From: Gari tellinella
Lineage: Eukaryota > Mollusca > Bivalvia > Cardiida > Psammobiidae
Assembly: GCA_922989275.2 (NCBI GenBank)
Contig: OV277856.1
Span: forward strand, 54,321,358-54,385,357
Direction: 5' to 3'
DNA length: 64,000 nt
The first letter of the stretch is position 1; each line of letters opens with the position of its first letter. The notes below the pieces were generated by a model. That model was not told the DNA's origin and made no database searches. It saw nothing but the letters and a program-made list of their open reading frames with translations. This document shows, one piece after another, positions 1 to 11,575 of this stretch. The position numbers were made by a program, and so were the translations under genes.

Positions 1-100
1 AACAATTAGTATTAAAAAAAGCTGCAAGTTTTCATTTTATTTCATAACGTTTTCATCTGGTTTTGTTCAAACGGGAAACAATAAGGTCTTCTCAACTGTA
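1..100. repeat. Right-end fragment of a diverged A-type MITE
   Basis: AACGGGAAACAATAAGG followed by TCTTCTCAACTGTA matches the right end of the A family. The left part lies outside the window. Confidence 0.6.
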
Positions 101-688
101 TACAGTATTCATTAGGACTACTTACATCAGCACCGGGTGAATTTGCCATTGCAACAAGTTTATTGTGCCCATCTGAAAAACAAACCCAACGTTTTTATCT
201 AAAATATATGATTGATATTCAGATTGTTTTTTATTCTAAAACGTTGAATAAATCGTGTTTACGTCAAACAGCGTTGTTCTTGTGCAAAATACGTCAAAGT
301 GTTCACGTGGTAAAACGTTGCTCGTTACCGTTTGTAGTCCGCCTAATCTAAGTAGACGATACTGTACGATTTATGTCGAAATACTTAAAACTAGTTGTAG
401 TTAAAAAGCCCCAATGCTAGTATACAATTAAAAGAAAGTTGACTGGGATATGTTTAGGAATTATACGTTGTTTGGCATCCTTTAGAGAGAACTATTTCGG
501 AATGGTCCATTTGCCAATTCGATTGATAATAAGTGGTATAATTTCAAATGCCAGGATAACCTGTTTTCCTCCATGACTAAAAAATTCCCATAAAGACTCT
601 GAAAGGCAAAGCCGTCATACCATTTGCGACAAGAGAAATAAAACGTTTGACTAGAAAAAACAAATAATATATATGTGACGTATTCAGT
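101..688. other. Unassigned AT-rich sequence
   Basis: No convincing coding region, RNA gene or repeat structure seen. Confidence 0.5.
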
Positions 689-928
689 TACAGTGGAGAA
701 TCTGTTATTCTTTCCCAATAAACGCGTTTACGCTAAAACTATTATTTGCAGTGCAAACAGTTTAGAGCCAGATCAGACGCCGGGTAACCCGGCGTCTGAT
801 CAGGCTCCAAACTGTTTGCCACCAAGATAAACAAGAATTATCAGAACTGTCCAAAAGTTGTTCTTATCTACGTTTCAGTGCTTTGCGTTTGCGTTTAAAC
901 GGGAAAGAATAACAGATTCTCCACTGTA
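689..928. mobile_element. A-type MITE, intact
   Basis: TA-flanked. 28-bp terminal inverted repeats (CAGTGGAGAATCTGTTATTC...) and a central palindrome of about 60 bp (GGAGCCAGATCAGACGCCGG and its complement). The ends and TA target fit a Tc1/mariner-type non-autonomous element. Confidence 0.88.
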
Positions 929-981
929 CCACAGTTTACTGTTAAGGTTAGCACTGTGTGCCCCGTGTGCAGCGTGCAGAG

Positions 982-1218
982 TACAGAAGAGAAAACGTTT
1001 CATTTCTAAATAACCGTGTTCACGCTTAAACTATTATTTTAATTGCAAACAGTTTAATGCCAGATCAGACGCCGGGTAACCCGGTGTCTGATCAGGTTCA
1101 AAACTGTTTGCCACTTAGATTAAAACTGGTAGTAAGAATTGTTAAAATGTTGTCGTTTTCTATATTTCTTTGCAATGCGTTTGCGTTTGAAAAGACGAAT
1201 AACGTTTTCTACACTGTA
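982..1218. mobile_element. A-type MITE, diverged copy
   Basis: Same layout with decayed ends (TACAGAAGAGAAAACG at the left, TTTTCTACACTGTA at the right) and a well-kept central palindrome around 1055-1115. Confidence 0.8.
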
Positions 1219-1655
1219 TTTCACACTGGTAGCCAACTCGCAATCGATGGCCATCGACGGTCAGCTATTTCTTAACTGAACTCACGACAGTTGACACTAT
1301 TCGTACAATAAACTATATAAACTAATAAAGTATGTTATAAAGCTGGAAAATCGCAATGAGGAACTTATTTATGGCCAACAACTGTACATTAAATCCCGGA
1401 AGCAAAACACTGTAGATACGTATTTGAACATTTAAAGATAATGGTCAAATTGCTAGACATGCATAGGACAAAACTGAAATGATAAGCAAACAATTCTGCT
1501 CAGTATTCACCAACGAAGACATTGAAAATATACCAAACAAGGGCAAATCGCCGTACCCAGCTGTGCCTACAATGGGCTTCAATGGAGTTTCCGACAGCGT
1601 TAAACGATTACATGCTTAGCAAGCCAGTTGTCCTGATAAGATGTCTGGTATTGCT
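1219..1655. other. Unassigned sequence
   Basis: No gene or clear repeat boundary recognised. Confidence 0.5.
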
Positions 1656-1907
1656 TTAACCCTTTACCTGATAGCCTATTTATAGTATTGAAGATAGGTG
1701 ACTACTTAAAGCAGGTTGAAAGAAAAGCAGAATGCGCCTTAAGGCGCATTCTGCTTTACTTTCAGCCTGCTTTAAGCAATCATGTGCTAGAATGTAGAAA
1801 ATATTCCATATAATATATATTCATGACTGATTAAATTTGAACTATTTTCTTCAGAGGAGGAATAAATCATATTCGCTAAAAGGCGCTTCTATGGGGGAAA
1901 GGGTTAA
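1656..1907. mobile_element. D-type MITE, TTAA-flanked
   Basis: TTAACCCTTTACC at the left, GGGGAAAGGGTTAA at the right. Central palindrome AAGCAGGTTGAAAG...CTTTCAGCCTGCTTT. The TTAA target and CCC/GGG ends fit piggyBac-type MITEs. Confidence 0.85.
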
Positions 1908-2824
1908 AGAGACTGAACGAAATTTAGCATAGAAAAATTAATTTGTACATGTATGTCAAACGCTTATATACCAGACAAAAATGAAACGTCTACTGCAAAA
2001 CATAGGGTTTAACTGCAGAATACCAGCTCTAAATAAATACTTTATATGTTTCACTACAGTTTTCTTTTATTGATGCATACATTATTTTTCTTTATCAAAA
2101 CAAAGATTTTAATTTTCTTATAGATACACATGTACATGTGACTCGCAATTCTCGCCAAAATGTTGAATACAATTTAATGAAAGGTACTCACTTTTACATT
2201 TTAGACGTTTCCTTTATTGCCTGGTATATTATTGTTTTTGTTTTGGTCTGTCTGTCTGTCCGCAACTTTAACATTGCTCATAACTTTGGAACTACATGTT
2301 ACATTGTATTCATATCTGTACACAATTGAAAAGGTCATGGAGCCCAGTACAATTTGGTTCATGCCCGACAAAGGTCAATGTCATTTAGTAGTGGAAAAGT
2401 CTGAATTTAACCTTAGCCATAACTTCGGGACTAAATGTGGTACGGACTTCATATTTAGTATGTACTTAAATTAAGACGGACATTGAGCTCAGTGCCAGTT
2501 GGGCTATATCAGACGAAGTTCAATATCATTTAGAGGTTATGGTCACAATAGGGGGAGTTTCCCAAACACAACTTGTTCATCATTTGCTGGTAACTCAGGA
2601 AAGGTTTTATATGAACTGTTACGGATGTTCTTTACCACGCTTACCTCGTATATTTCGACCATCAATTTCGTCATTTAATGTATAGAGGACAAGCATAAAG
2701 TTCAAAATGAACAGCAATATGACCGCCAGTTGTTGTCTCTGTCCCTTGAAGATGAGTAACCGTACAAACACAGACAATCTGGAATGACCGGCCATTGGGC
2801 AGCCTGTAAAACAAATAAATATAC
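1908..2824. other. Unassigned; contains weak approximately 150-bp degenerate repeats
   Basis: 2240-2560 has loosely repeated phrases (CATAACTTTGGAACTAC / CATAACTTCGGGACTAA; AAAGGTCAATGTCATTTAG / AAGTTCAATATCATTTAG) like a decayed member of the G-type internal repeats. No gene seen. Confidence 0.45.
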
Positions 2825-2936
2825 AGGGCTCCAGATAAGGGGGAGATATCTGAACAAATCAAACATTTCTCTCACTCATACAGCACCAAATCCTATGGTG
2901 TTACTACTCATTAGAATCGTCTCTTCGAGACGAATT
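2825..2936. repeat. F-type MITE, left half
   Basis: GGGCTCCAGATAAGGGGGAG, then the TTACTACTCATTAGAATCGT stretch up to the palindrome centre. The right half is absent and replaced by unrelated T-rich sequence. Confidence 0.65.
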
Positions 2937-3509
2937 TATTTTCTTTTTTTTTTAACTCTTTATTTTCTCCGTAATAGGTGTTGGCAGGTCGGAGAGCCAT
3001 CCTGTTCAACACCGTACAATATGCAATTTCACATATTCAAAACATAATATTAATATTAAGTACAATATTGACACGGTTGTATTCGCTATGATTAATAAAG
3101 GAGTAATAAAGCGATACGTGTTTGGGTTTTTAAGAAAAATAGGAAAGCGATAAAAGAAAAAAAAAGGATAAGTGACATGCCTCGAGAGTATTCTTGAAAC
3201 TTTTGTCTAACTTACCCTTCTCATGCCCCATCTTATAGTTATAGCTCTGTCTACACTTACCATCTGTCACTTGTATTATAATATTTGTTAATAACGTATT
3301 GCTCGAGATAAGACTGAATAATAATTATAAGCAGACCTTTATTTGACAACAGTGTGGACCCCATCAGGTAGCTCCGTAAGGAATTATCTGATCAGGGTCC
3401 CCACTGTTTTCAAAAATTGTCATTTGCCTTATATAAAGTAGGCATAAGAAGGGTAAAGCGTCTATAGATGCGATTGTATTTAAGTAATTGCCATGTAAAC
3501 TCCTTCAAC
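2937..3509. other. Intergenic sequence with an E-like palindrome
   Basis: A palindrome at about 3348-3414 (ACAGTGTGGACCCCATCAGG / CTGATCAGGGTCCCCACTGT) resembles the E-family core. Nothing else recognised. Confidence 0.55.
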
Positions 3510-4792
3510 TACAGTCAAACCTGTATAAGACAGCCACCTTTGGGACCTAGTGAAACTGGCTGTTATATACAGGTGGCTGTCTTATGCAGGTCTCATCAGA
3601 AACCACGAACCATTACATGCAAGTCTGTACAATAAGAGAGAAATACACGTAGAGTGTACAAAATAGCTTTAATCATAACTTTACATTACATATATAATAA
3701 AAAAATAATACTATTGCCAAAAAACTTTTAATAGTTAAATTTCTGTGTCTCATGTGCCTTCACAGTCACTAGCTAATCTGCTTCATGTATATCTCATGTC
3801 TCTCCTCCAGCAGCTGTGTGGCTGGTTTATCCCAGTTTGTGCCTGCTCACATGTCTGTTTCTCTGTTGATGTTCAGGAGATCTTTAAAAATTACACTAGA
3901 GCAGTTCCATCGAAATGATTTGTAACACAGGGAGTATTAAATAATTTTCCGCTTCTTCATCACTGTTGAAATTGTCATTACTGTTCAGCTAGAGCAGTGT
4001 ATGGTACAGTGACCACACATACCGTGTTGATGTCTCAACAGTTGACTGCACGCCAAGATCGGCTTATTCAGTACCGTTAGATAGCATCGCTGCACTCATG
4101 GTTTCTGAAAAATAAAAAGTGGGAGGGGTAAGTTTTTCGTAATGAATTATGAAAAATTCTCGCTACTTTTTGTCTCATACATAACAACGGTATTATTGTT
4201 GTCGTTGTGGTTAATATCACCACTGGTTATACGCATTTTCAATCATTTGGAGCTATTAAAAACGTCAAAAAAATCGACAGATTTGATTTCTTGACACGAA
4301 ACACCGTTGAATAGCGAGTGTTTTCGTTTCCATTCTGTGCCGATATTGTTCCATTTTTTCGACAGTTTTCTACCAGTCTGTCTCAATAATGTATCTGGCG
4401 CTTCTAAACTTGTAAAAAGAATCAAATAAATCAAACAACTTACGCTTTTGCACCAGAAAACTTGGATTGTTTTGGCAGCCTTTTCGTCAAAAAGACAAAT
4501 AAACGGGAATATGCGAGATTTGGATTTCTTTCGACAGAAGAGCTTTTTAGCACGGGAGGTAATTCCTATGAGCATTTAAAGGTTAGGGATAAACCGCGGC
4601 CGAAAAATGGCGCTCTTACGCAGGTAGATCGCGAAATCGGGACCGAAAACTAGTGGCCGCTGGCGGCGTTAAGCAGGTGGCCGGCTTATACAGTAAGTTT
4701 ATATAGTAAATTTGCATGGGACTGTTTGAACGTGGCGCTTTTAGACAGGTGGCGCTCTTATAAAGGTGGCCGTTAGACCAGGTTTGACTGTA
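3510..4792. mobile_element. TA-flanked 1.3-kb non-autonomous DNA transposon
   Basis: Ends are TACAGTCAAACCTGTATAAG at the left and CCAGGTTTGACTGTA at the right, inverted and TA-bounded. Subterminal repeats of a GGTGGCTGTCTTAT type occur at both ends (3567-3590 and about 4670-4770). No transposase frame is visible; the longest frame (110 codons, minus strand, 4243-4575) resembles nothing I know. Confidence 0.75.
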
Positions 4793-4942
4793 TTTCCCAT
4801 TTATTTCCAAATTTTTCGATGCTAATTTTATTTTCTGAACTCAGCTTATATGCTTCTATGTTGCGTTCCAAATGTATTTTAAAATAATTTAAGTTAATAG
4901 CGTTAATGCAATGTCTTGTACTATATATGTATTGCTTTATAT

Positions 4943-5183
4943 ATAATTAGAATACTTTTTTCATCAATCACAACACTTACTATTTTTCTTATTGCTTCAA
5001 CTGTTTCGTCCACTACTGTGGACATCCTCAAAGCTACTGGCGACGTGACGACTTCTCACTCGCGACTTTGAACCTCGGGACTCTCCGCCAGTAGCTTTGA
5101 GGATGTCCACAGTAGTGGACGAAACAGTCAGCAATAAGAAAAATAGTAAGTGATGTGATTGATGAAAAAAGTATTCTAATTAT
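4943..5183. repeat. Fold-back hairpin element, 241 bp
   Basis: Arms of about 100 bp: ATAATTAGAATACTTTTTTC and onward at the left is repeated inverted at the right, including GTCCACTACTGTGGAC and CAAAGCTACTGGCG. The central loop of about 40 bp is CpG-containing. No coding capacity. Confidence 0.85.
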
Positions 5184-5921
5184 GGATTTACCAACACAAT
5201 GAACACTTTCAAGAATGCTTTATATATAGATTAAGTAGATTTATCTTCTCACATTTTTCACCAAAAATCATAGACGTTTCCGTGAACTGAATGTTAACAT
5301 TAAGTGTGTCCATATACCATACCTGTTTTTCTTTTATACTTTTTTCTCTTTATTCAAAACGGAACCACAAAGTTATTGTTAAGTGTACATTTTGATTTAT
5401 TACACCTCGCTTTGAGTTACAATGTTAAATTCCCATAGACCTACAGTTAACATTTTGCATGTCTTTTACATCTATACTGTCACTCTTTATGCTATTCTTT
5501 TTGTGACGTCATTCTAAAGGACATTACTTTTTTACTACGTCCGAAAACGCACTGTCAGCCTTGACATGCCAATCGCTATTGGATACATTGGAACGTTTTA
5601 AAGAGTGGTAACTTATAATCAAATTTTGGCATTTTCTGTACAAGTTGCTTCCTTTTGTCCATTTCTTAACGATTTGCCATAATTTCGGAAGAGGATATTT
5701 GCCACCTAGACAATGTAAAGACGCTGTTTCTTCAATTTACTTATCATAACGTTCTTCTTTGTTTACTTGTAATATAATTATAAACAATGTGACGTCGTAA
5801 GACGGCGACGTCATTTCCCGCGTTATGTACATGTCCGCGCTAAATTGGTGTTCACAACACATTTTATAAAAGACGAATAAAACGATTCCAAAGCCAGGGT
5901 TGATAAGCTCGGTGTAATAAA
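5184..5921. other. Unassigned intergenic sequence
   Basis: Contains a small GACGTC-type palindrome near 5790-5812. No gene recognised. Confidence 0.5.
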
Positions 5922-6065
5922 ATAAATATTAGATGTCAGTTTGCGTGACATTCAAATTGTCAACCCTCGAAAACAAGAATGTCACCCTCGGCTACGCCTC
6001 GGGGTGACATGCTGTTTCTCGGATTGACAATTTGAATGTCACGCAAACTGCCATCTAATATTTAT
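5922..6065. repeat. Palindromic element at the LINE 3' end
   Basis: Inverted repeat with arms of about 65 bp. It runs from ATAAATATTAGATG at the left to its complement at the right, around a GC-rich centre (ACCCTCGGCTACGCCTCGGGG). It looks like a short fold-back MITE inserted into the LINE. The alternative is that it is the LINE's own 3' hairpin. Confidence 0.8.
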
Positions 6066-6922
6066 ATAATATCCCCTTGTTGTATGTAAATACCTGGGTG
6101 AATAAAAGATATGGTCTGTTCTGTTCTGTTAAGTATTGTTTCGACTTGTTTTAGAAAGATTTGTGTTTTATCACAGTAGAAGAATAAATGCGAAAGTGTT
6201 TCAGGGTGAATGTTACAGAGTGGACAAAGATCATTGTCTCGTAACTTGAGTGTTGCGAGATATTTGTTCACCGGTAGGAGTCGATGCAATATACGTACCT
6301 GTAGCCACTGTAAGTTACTATCTTTTCTTGTTTCAAATGGTATACTGTAGAATAATTTCCACTGCGTTTGTGTAAAGTCGTATAATGAGTTCCATTTTGA
6401 TTTACTTGTAGGTTCAGCGTTATTAACATTTAAGATATCGTAAAATACTCTACTACCGGACTTTGTTTTAAAAACTCGATCATACAGATGTGGTATGAAA
6501 GGGAGTTGTAGTTCGTTGTCTGATTTGTTACAACAGAATGTATTTATATATGTTGATACTATTTTAGTTACTCCTATAAAGTGAAGGCAATTAGCTTTTA
6601 TCTTGTAAATTGATTGAAATTCTTCTAAAGTCATTACCTTTTTATTAATGTATAAGTCATTTATAAATCTTATTCCCTTTTCATACCATAACTTTAGAAA
6701 GATGCTTTTGTCTCCAAGTTGAATATTAGAATTATAAAAAAGTGGGCATTTAAGACATTCTTCTTTATTATTTACTGGTAATGCCTTTAAATAGGAGGTA
6801 TAGGATTTCAGAACATCTTTCCAAAATTTATTATTTGTTTTTGGCATAGTTATTTCTGGAAAGTGATGTCCGCTGTTTATCAGTTTTTCAATATTTAAAA
6901 ATGTTTTGTTGAAGATGTCCAC
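6062..6922 (-). pseudogene. LINE ORF2 C-terminal region with zinc knuckle
   Basis: 286 codons downstream of the RT thumb, with a CX2CX8HX4C knuckle (Cys 233, Cys 236, His 245, Cys 250; CPLCNIHPETLSHLFFYC), as in the C-terminus of L1/Tx1-type ORF2. The stop lies inside the arm of the adjoining palindrome, so the original C-terminus is probably missing. Confidence 0.85.
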
Positions 6923-7039
6923 GTTGCGTCTGTATTATATAGTCGTCTAATCCAAGTACATTTTAATCCTTTGATAAAGTTACATGTATTTATCATTCGC
7001 AAGCCTCCCTCCGAATAATCTTTGATAATAACATTATTT

Positions 7040-8455
7040 TTAATTTTTGCTGGGCCATGCCAAAGGTAATTGAAAAACATGGAATTTAGTATTTTTTAGT
7101 GTTGTTTCTTTTGGGTCCGGTAGTGCAATAAACATATGATTAAATAGTGGCAAAAACAATGTTTTAATGACTGTAATTTTACCTATAGGTGTAATATATC
7201 TTCTATTCCAAAATTTAATCATTTGTTTTAAAGAATTATTTTTTTCCTCATAATTTAAGGTATCCATTTTGTCCAAATCTACATGAAATCTAACACCAAG
7301 TAATTTAAAGTCGCATTTACCCCACACTAGTTTAAACTTTGTGTTTATCGCTTCTGTGCTGTATTTTTTGGAGCCAAACCAAATCACATGTGTTTTGTCG
7401 AAGTTCACATTCAATCCGGATATTCTTGCAAATATGCTGAGTTCATATAATGTTTCATGTAATGATTGAGCAGAGCCATCTAGTATTATTGATGTGTCAT
7501 CCGCAAATTGAGATAATAAGTGTTTTGTGCCATTAATGGACAGGCCGTTTATCTTTTTGTTTGTCTTAATTTTCTGTGTTAAGATTTCTGTGCAAAGAAT
7601 GAAAATATTAGATGACAGAGGGTCTCCCTGTCTGCAGCCTCTTCCTACATTGAAGAAGTCTGACAAAAAACCATTTTGAACAACGCATGATTGTATATTA
7701 TTATAAAATACTGATATCCAATGTTTAAAGGAGTTACCAAATTTAAAAAGGTCTAATACTTTGTGAATAAATTTCCATGACAGGGAATCGAAAGCTTTTT
7801 CAAAATCGATAAGTAATAGAAGTCCAGGGATGTTCTTTTCTTCTGCGTATTGCATTATATCATATACAAGTCTAACATTTTCTCCAATATATCTATCTTT
7901 TAAAAATCCAGTTTGTTCTACACTTATTATATCGGGTAAAACTGTTTTCAATCTGTTTGCTATTGAGCCAGATGCTATCTTATATACTGTGTTGAGAAGT
8001 GTTATAGGTCTCCAATTTTTTAAGAATTGTCGAGGTTTACTTTCTTTTGGTATGCATGTGATTATTCCCTGACGTTGAGTAATTGAAAGATGGCCTTTAT
8101 CGAAAGATGTATTTAAAGATTTTACAACAAATTCCCCTAGGTCTTTCCAAAATATTTTAAAGAAGTTTGCCGTAAAACCATCGCTTCCTTGACTTTTATC
8201 ATTTTTCATATTCTTTAAAGTGTTACTGGCTTCCTGATATGTAATATAACCGTCAAGGTTTTTTATTTGGTTATCTGATAATTTATTTACATTGTTTTGT
8301 ATTTCAGTATTAAGGTTAAAATCTACATCAGTTTCATCTCTATTAGAGTAGAGATTTTTATAGAATTGTTGCGTTTCAGATAGAATTTGTTCTTGATTTG
8401 TTAAGGTTGATCCGTTCGTTGTTTCTAGTTTGTTAATTGTTTTATTTATATAATT
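7040..8455 (-). pseudogene. LINE reverse transcriptase domain (ORF2 fragment)
   Basis: Counting residues from the internal Met at 8209: WRPITLLNTVYKI (66-78), DFEKAFDSLSW (135-145), RQGDPLSSNIF (193-203) and the catalytic FADD box at 235-238 (SQFADDTSIIL). The RT catalytic residues are intact. The frame is broken near 7080, where the downstream FFNYLWHG block lies in another frame, so the copy cannot make full ORF2. It has no promoter of its own. Confidence 0.9.
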
Positions 8456-8477
8456 ATGTTTTTCAAGACTGCAAAAG

Positions 8478-8572
8478 AATTCGAGACGATTCTAATGAGT
8501 AGTGACACCATAGGATTTAAAGCAGTAATAAAGATTTTTGTTTTTGAAATTCTCCCCTTATCCGGAGCCCTG
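8478..8572. repeat. F-type MITE, right half
   Basis: GAGACGATTCTAATGAGTAG through CTCCCCTTATCCGGAGCCCT. It begins just beyond the LINE's 5' break, so the LINE joins the middle of an F element. Confidence 0.65.
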
Positions 8573-8595
8573 AATATAATGTTCAGTAAAGTTAA

Positions 8596-8862
8596 CCCTT
8601 TACCCCATATCTTCTTTAACAAAAGTGGTACGGAGCTTTCTACTTTACTTTCAGACTGCTTTAATCATGCAGGGTAAGTTTGTAACATGTTTATTCGTTC
8701 TGCTATTACATGTATGTGTGTCTTTATGAAAAGGAATTCCTATAAAAATAAAACAACGGCACTTCTATATGCATGGGGAGAATTGTTAATTCTCCCATTT
8801 ATGATCAGAATCCAAACTATTTGCAAATTACCTTTCGGGGTAAGGCAGTGAAGGGGTTAACC
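8596..8862. repeat. Composite TTAA-flanked MITE (D-like left, N-like right)
   Basis: The left end TTAACCCTTTACCCCATA with a D-type half core leads into an N-type right end GGTAAGGCAGTGAAGGGGTTAA. Probably a decayed or recombined element. Confidence 0.55.
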
Positions 8863-9849
8863 CGTTTACTGCAAATTTGATAGTTTTGCTTAAACCTCTT
8901 ACCGCCAAACGTCAAAGTTAATCACTCGTTCTTCACCAGTGTCATATAACCACTTGCTTACAATTCGTGTTCTTCATGTCTTCATCATATTGGAAATGGT
9001 TTGGCATTTTACTGCAATACTGATAAGATGCCTATTTCGTGCGCTGATATGAGTCACAATTATTGGCAAATGACTGTGAAAGAGCTCTGCAATCATCAAC
9101 TGTAATAAAAACATTTATCTATAAGTATGTATATATGATTCATTAATTACAGTCTGGAGCCAGATCACACACCGGACATATAACTATGATATTGAGTACA
9201 GTGAGTGTATGGGAAACGGACCGGAAGCCTTCCTCCCTTGATTCTTCAAACGAAAAATTAGGTCAATGTCAAGGTTAAATCAATATTGTAGTATGTTGTG
9301 TTGATGCTAGACGAAACGGTAAAATACCCCACTTCAGTAATATATATTAATCCAAATTAGGTCAAGGTCAAAGTCAAGGTTGGGTGATATTGGTGGATAG
9401 GGAATGGTCCAAGGCAACAATTGCATAAATATCAAAGTATTTGAGTTAGCGGTATTGTGCTAGACGAAACTGTAAAATCTAGCATACCTTGTTATGGACA
9501 CATGAACAGACGGGCATAACTACAATCACTATATATGCATTCGCATTTGTGGAGCCCGGTAACATACAAAACAAAAACAATCACCAACAACGGAATTTGA
9601 ATTTTTAACAGACGATAACTTATACTTGAAGCACACAATTCGGCATGATTCGGGTTAATAGCAAACAATAAAGAGAGAGGATGATACTTAATTGAAAACT
9701 GGAATTGCCATTATGAAATTTAAGAAGTGAATGAGCTAAAGACTTACTGAGTTTTCTTTTGAACGGTACATCAAAACACGTTTAAGTTAACTAGTCCATA
9801 GTGAATGTTTCTTGGTGATGAACCATTAGCGATATTAATAGTTATAAAG
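8863..9849. other. Unassigned, with a partial I-type repeat
   Basis: About 9195-9520 carries two units of the I-element text (AGGTCAAGGTCAAAGTCAAG ... GCTAGACGAAACTGTAAAAT), without its terminal TATGCCCCCGG motif. No gene seen. Confidence 0.5.
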
Positions 9850-10058
9850 TACAGTAGAATCTCTCTATTACGACCACTAAATTGTGTCAAAAATAAGTCG
9901 TTTAAGACAGGTGACTGCTTAAAGCAATATGAAAGTGAAACAGAAAGCTCCTACAGGAGCTTTCTGTTTCACTTTCACATTGCTTTAAGCAGTCACCTGT
10001 CCTTTATACGGACAATTAGGCTTCTTTTTAGTCGTCGTAATAGAGAGGTTCTACTGTA
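9850..10058. mobile_element. B-type MITE
   Basis: TACAGTAGAATCTCTCTATT at the left, AGAGAGGTTCTACTGTA at the right. Near-perfect central palindrome (GGTGACTGCTTAAAGCAATA ... mirrored). Tc1/mariner-like ends with TA. Confidence 0.85.
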
Positions 10059-10218
10059 CTACTTACCAAACCAACTAAAGGCATGTATCCTTGCTCAATA
10101 TATTCTTCCTCCTATGCCTTGAATACATCCATCATAAGCTGTTTTCATCCTTGTGCGTGTAAAACCATCCTGTTCAATCTGATGAATATCTTGATATATA
10201 CTTTCAATACTTTTGCAT

Positions 10219-10469
10219 TACAGTGGATAATCTGTTATACGTTCCCGATAAACGCGTTTACGCTAAAACTATTTTTTTCTTTTACAAACAGTTTGGAGCC
10301 AGATCAGACGCCGGGTAACCCGGCGTCTGATCAGGCTCCAAACTGTTTGCCACCAAGATAAACATGAACTATCAGAATTGTCCAAATGTTGTTCTTTTCT
10401 ACGTTTTAGCGCTTTGCGTTTGCGTACGTTTGCGTTTAAACGGGAAAGAATAACAGATTCTCCACTGTA
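10219..10469. mobile_element. A-type MITE
   Basis: Intact TA-flanked copy; the left end reads CAGTGGATAATCTG. Full central palindrome. Confidence 0.87.
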
Positions 10470-10581
10470 TATGAGTTGTTCAATCCGACGTTTTAAACAT
10501 AACTATCCATCCCTGACGTCGCATATCTACCCCACTTCTTGCCACAACTAATGCAAATTTTGATATGGATGAATTGCTATG

Positions 10582-11039
10582 TACAGTAAAATCTTTCTAT
10601 TACGACTATTAAACTTGAGTATTATGTGTTTAAGACAGGTGACTGCTTAAAACAAACTGATAGTTAAACAGAAGGCTACAGTGGAGAATCTGTTATTCTT
10701 TCCCAATAAACGCGTTTACGCTAAAACTATTATTTACAGTGCAAACAGTTTGGAGCCAGATCAGACGCCGGGTAACACGGCGTCTGATCAGGCTCCAAAC
10801 TGTTTGCCACCAAGATAAACATGAATTATCAGAATTGTCCAAAAGTTGTACTTTTCTACGTTTTAGTGCTTTGCGTTTGCGTACGTTTGCGTTTAAACGG
10901 GAAAGAATAACAGATTCTCCACTGTACTTTAGACCTGTCTGCTTTACTGTTGCTTTGCTTTAATAAGATGTCACTCTGAGTCTCTTCAGCACCAAATTAG
11001 CTTTTGTTTTAGTGGTCGTAATAAAGAGGTTTTACTGTA
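10582..11039. mobile_element. B-type MITE interrupted by an A-type MITE
   Basis: B ends at 10582 and 11039. The internal sequence breaks off at GAAGGC|TA and resumes at TA|CTTTAGACC. The interrupting A element is 10677-10926. The B right-hand TA is shared with the next A-type copy. Confidence 0.8.
10677..10926. mobile_element. A-type MITE nested in a B-type MITE
   Basis: Intact, TA-flanked, with only a few substitutions from the other young copies (central GGGTAACACGG). It lies inside the palindromic arm of B, so it is younger than that B copy. Confidence 0.85.
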
Positions 11040-11278
11040 CAGTATAGAATACGTACTTTTTTGCCAAAAAAAAACGCTAGCACTAAAACTATTGCAAACA
11101 GTTTGGAGCCAGATCAGACGCAGGGTAAACCCGGCGTCTGATCAGGTTTCAAACTGTTTGCCGATCAGATTAAAATGAATAAGAATTTGTCACAAATCTG
11201 CCCTTTTCTCAAAGTTTTATTGCAATTTACGTTTCGTTTACGTTTAAACGGGAATGGAATGACATTTTCTCCACTGTA
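11038..11278. mobile_element. A-type MITE, diverged
   Basis: TACAGTATAGAATACG at the left, ACATTTTCTCCACTGTA at the right. Central palindrome with one extra base (GGGTAAACCCGG). Confidence 0.78.
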
Positions 11279-11330
11279 CGAACATGTAATTAACACGGTA
11301 TCTAATCTTGATCTAAACTATTTCACGTTC

Positions 11331-11575
11331 TACAGTGGAGAAAACGTTATTCTTTCCTAATAAACGCGTTTACGCTAAACCTGTTATTTCAATTGTAAGC
11401 AGTTTGGAGCCAGATCAGACGCCGGGTAACCCGGCGTCTGATCAGGCTCCAAACTGTTTGCAACCCAGCCTATAATAAATCATAAGGAATGTCAAAAGGT
11501 TGACATTTTATACCTTTTAGTGGTTTGCGTTTCGTTTGCGTTTAAACGGGAAAGAATGAAGTTTTCTCCACTGTA
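11331..11575. mobile_element. A-type MITE
   Basis: TACAGTGGAGAAAACG at the left and CGTTTTCTCCACTGTA-like at the right, with an intact GC-rich centre at 11405-11458. Confidence 0.82.

Larger units (their letters stand above)
6062..8455 (-). mobile_element. L1/Tx1-like LINE fragment, 5'-truncated ORF2
   Basis: A non-LTR retrotransposon remnant. The ORF2 frame is open from the 5' break near 8455, with typical pre-RT text (FYKNLYSN, then an NMKNDKSQGSDG block), through the RT domain and thumb to a C-terminal zinc knuckle. Two frameshifts, near 7080 and near 6915, split it into three frames. There is no endonuclease domain and no ORF1. At the 5' break the sequence passes straight into the right half of an F-type MITE. 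At the 3' end a palindrome (5922-6065) begins at the last codons. The clade (L1/Tx1) is inferred from motif style only. Confidence 0.9.

Noticed and set aside
7830..8072. Plus-strand frame of 80 codons
   Set aside because: Antisense shadow of the LINE reverse transcriptase.
10739..10963. Recurrent predicted peptide starting MQTVWSQIRRRVTRRLIRL at 10739, 14587, 21705, 58089, 60895 and 63444, which looks like a gene family
   Set aside because: Every instance is a reading frame across the central palindrome and right end of an A-type MITE. It is a by-product of the DNA palindrome, not a protein family.
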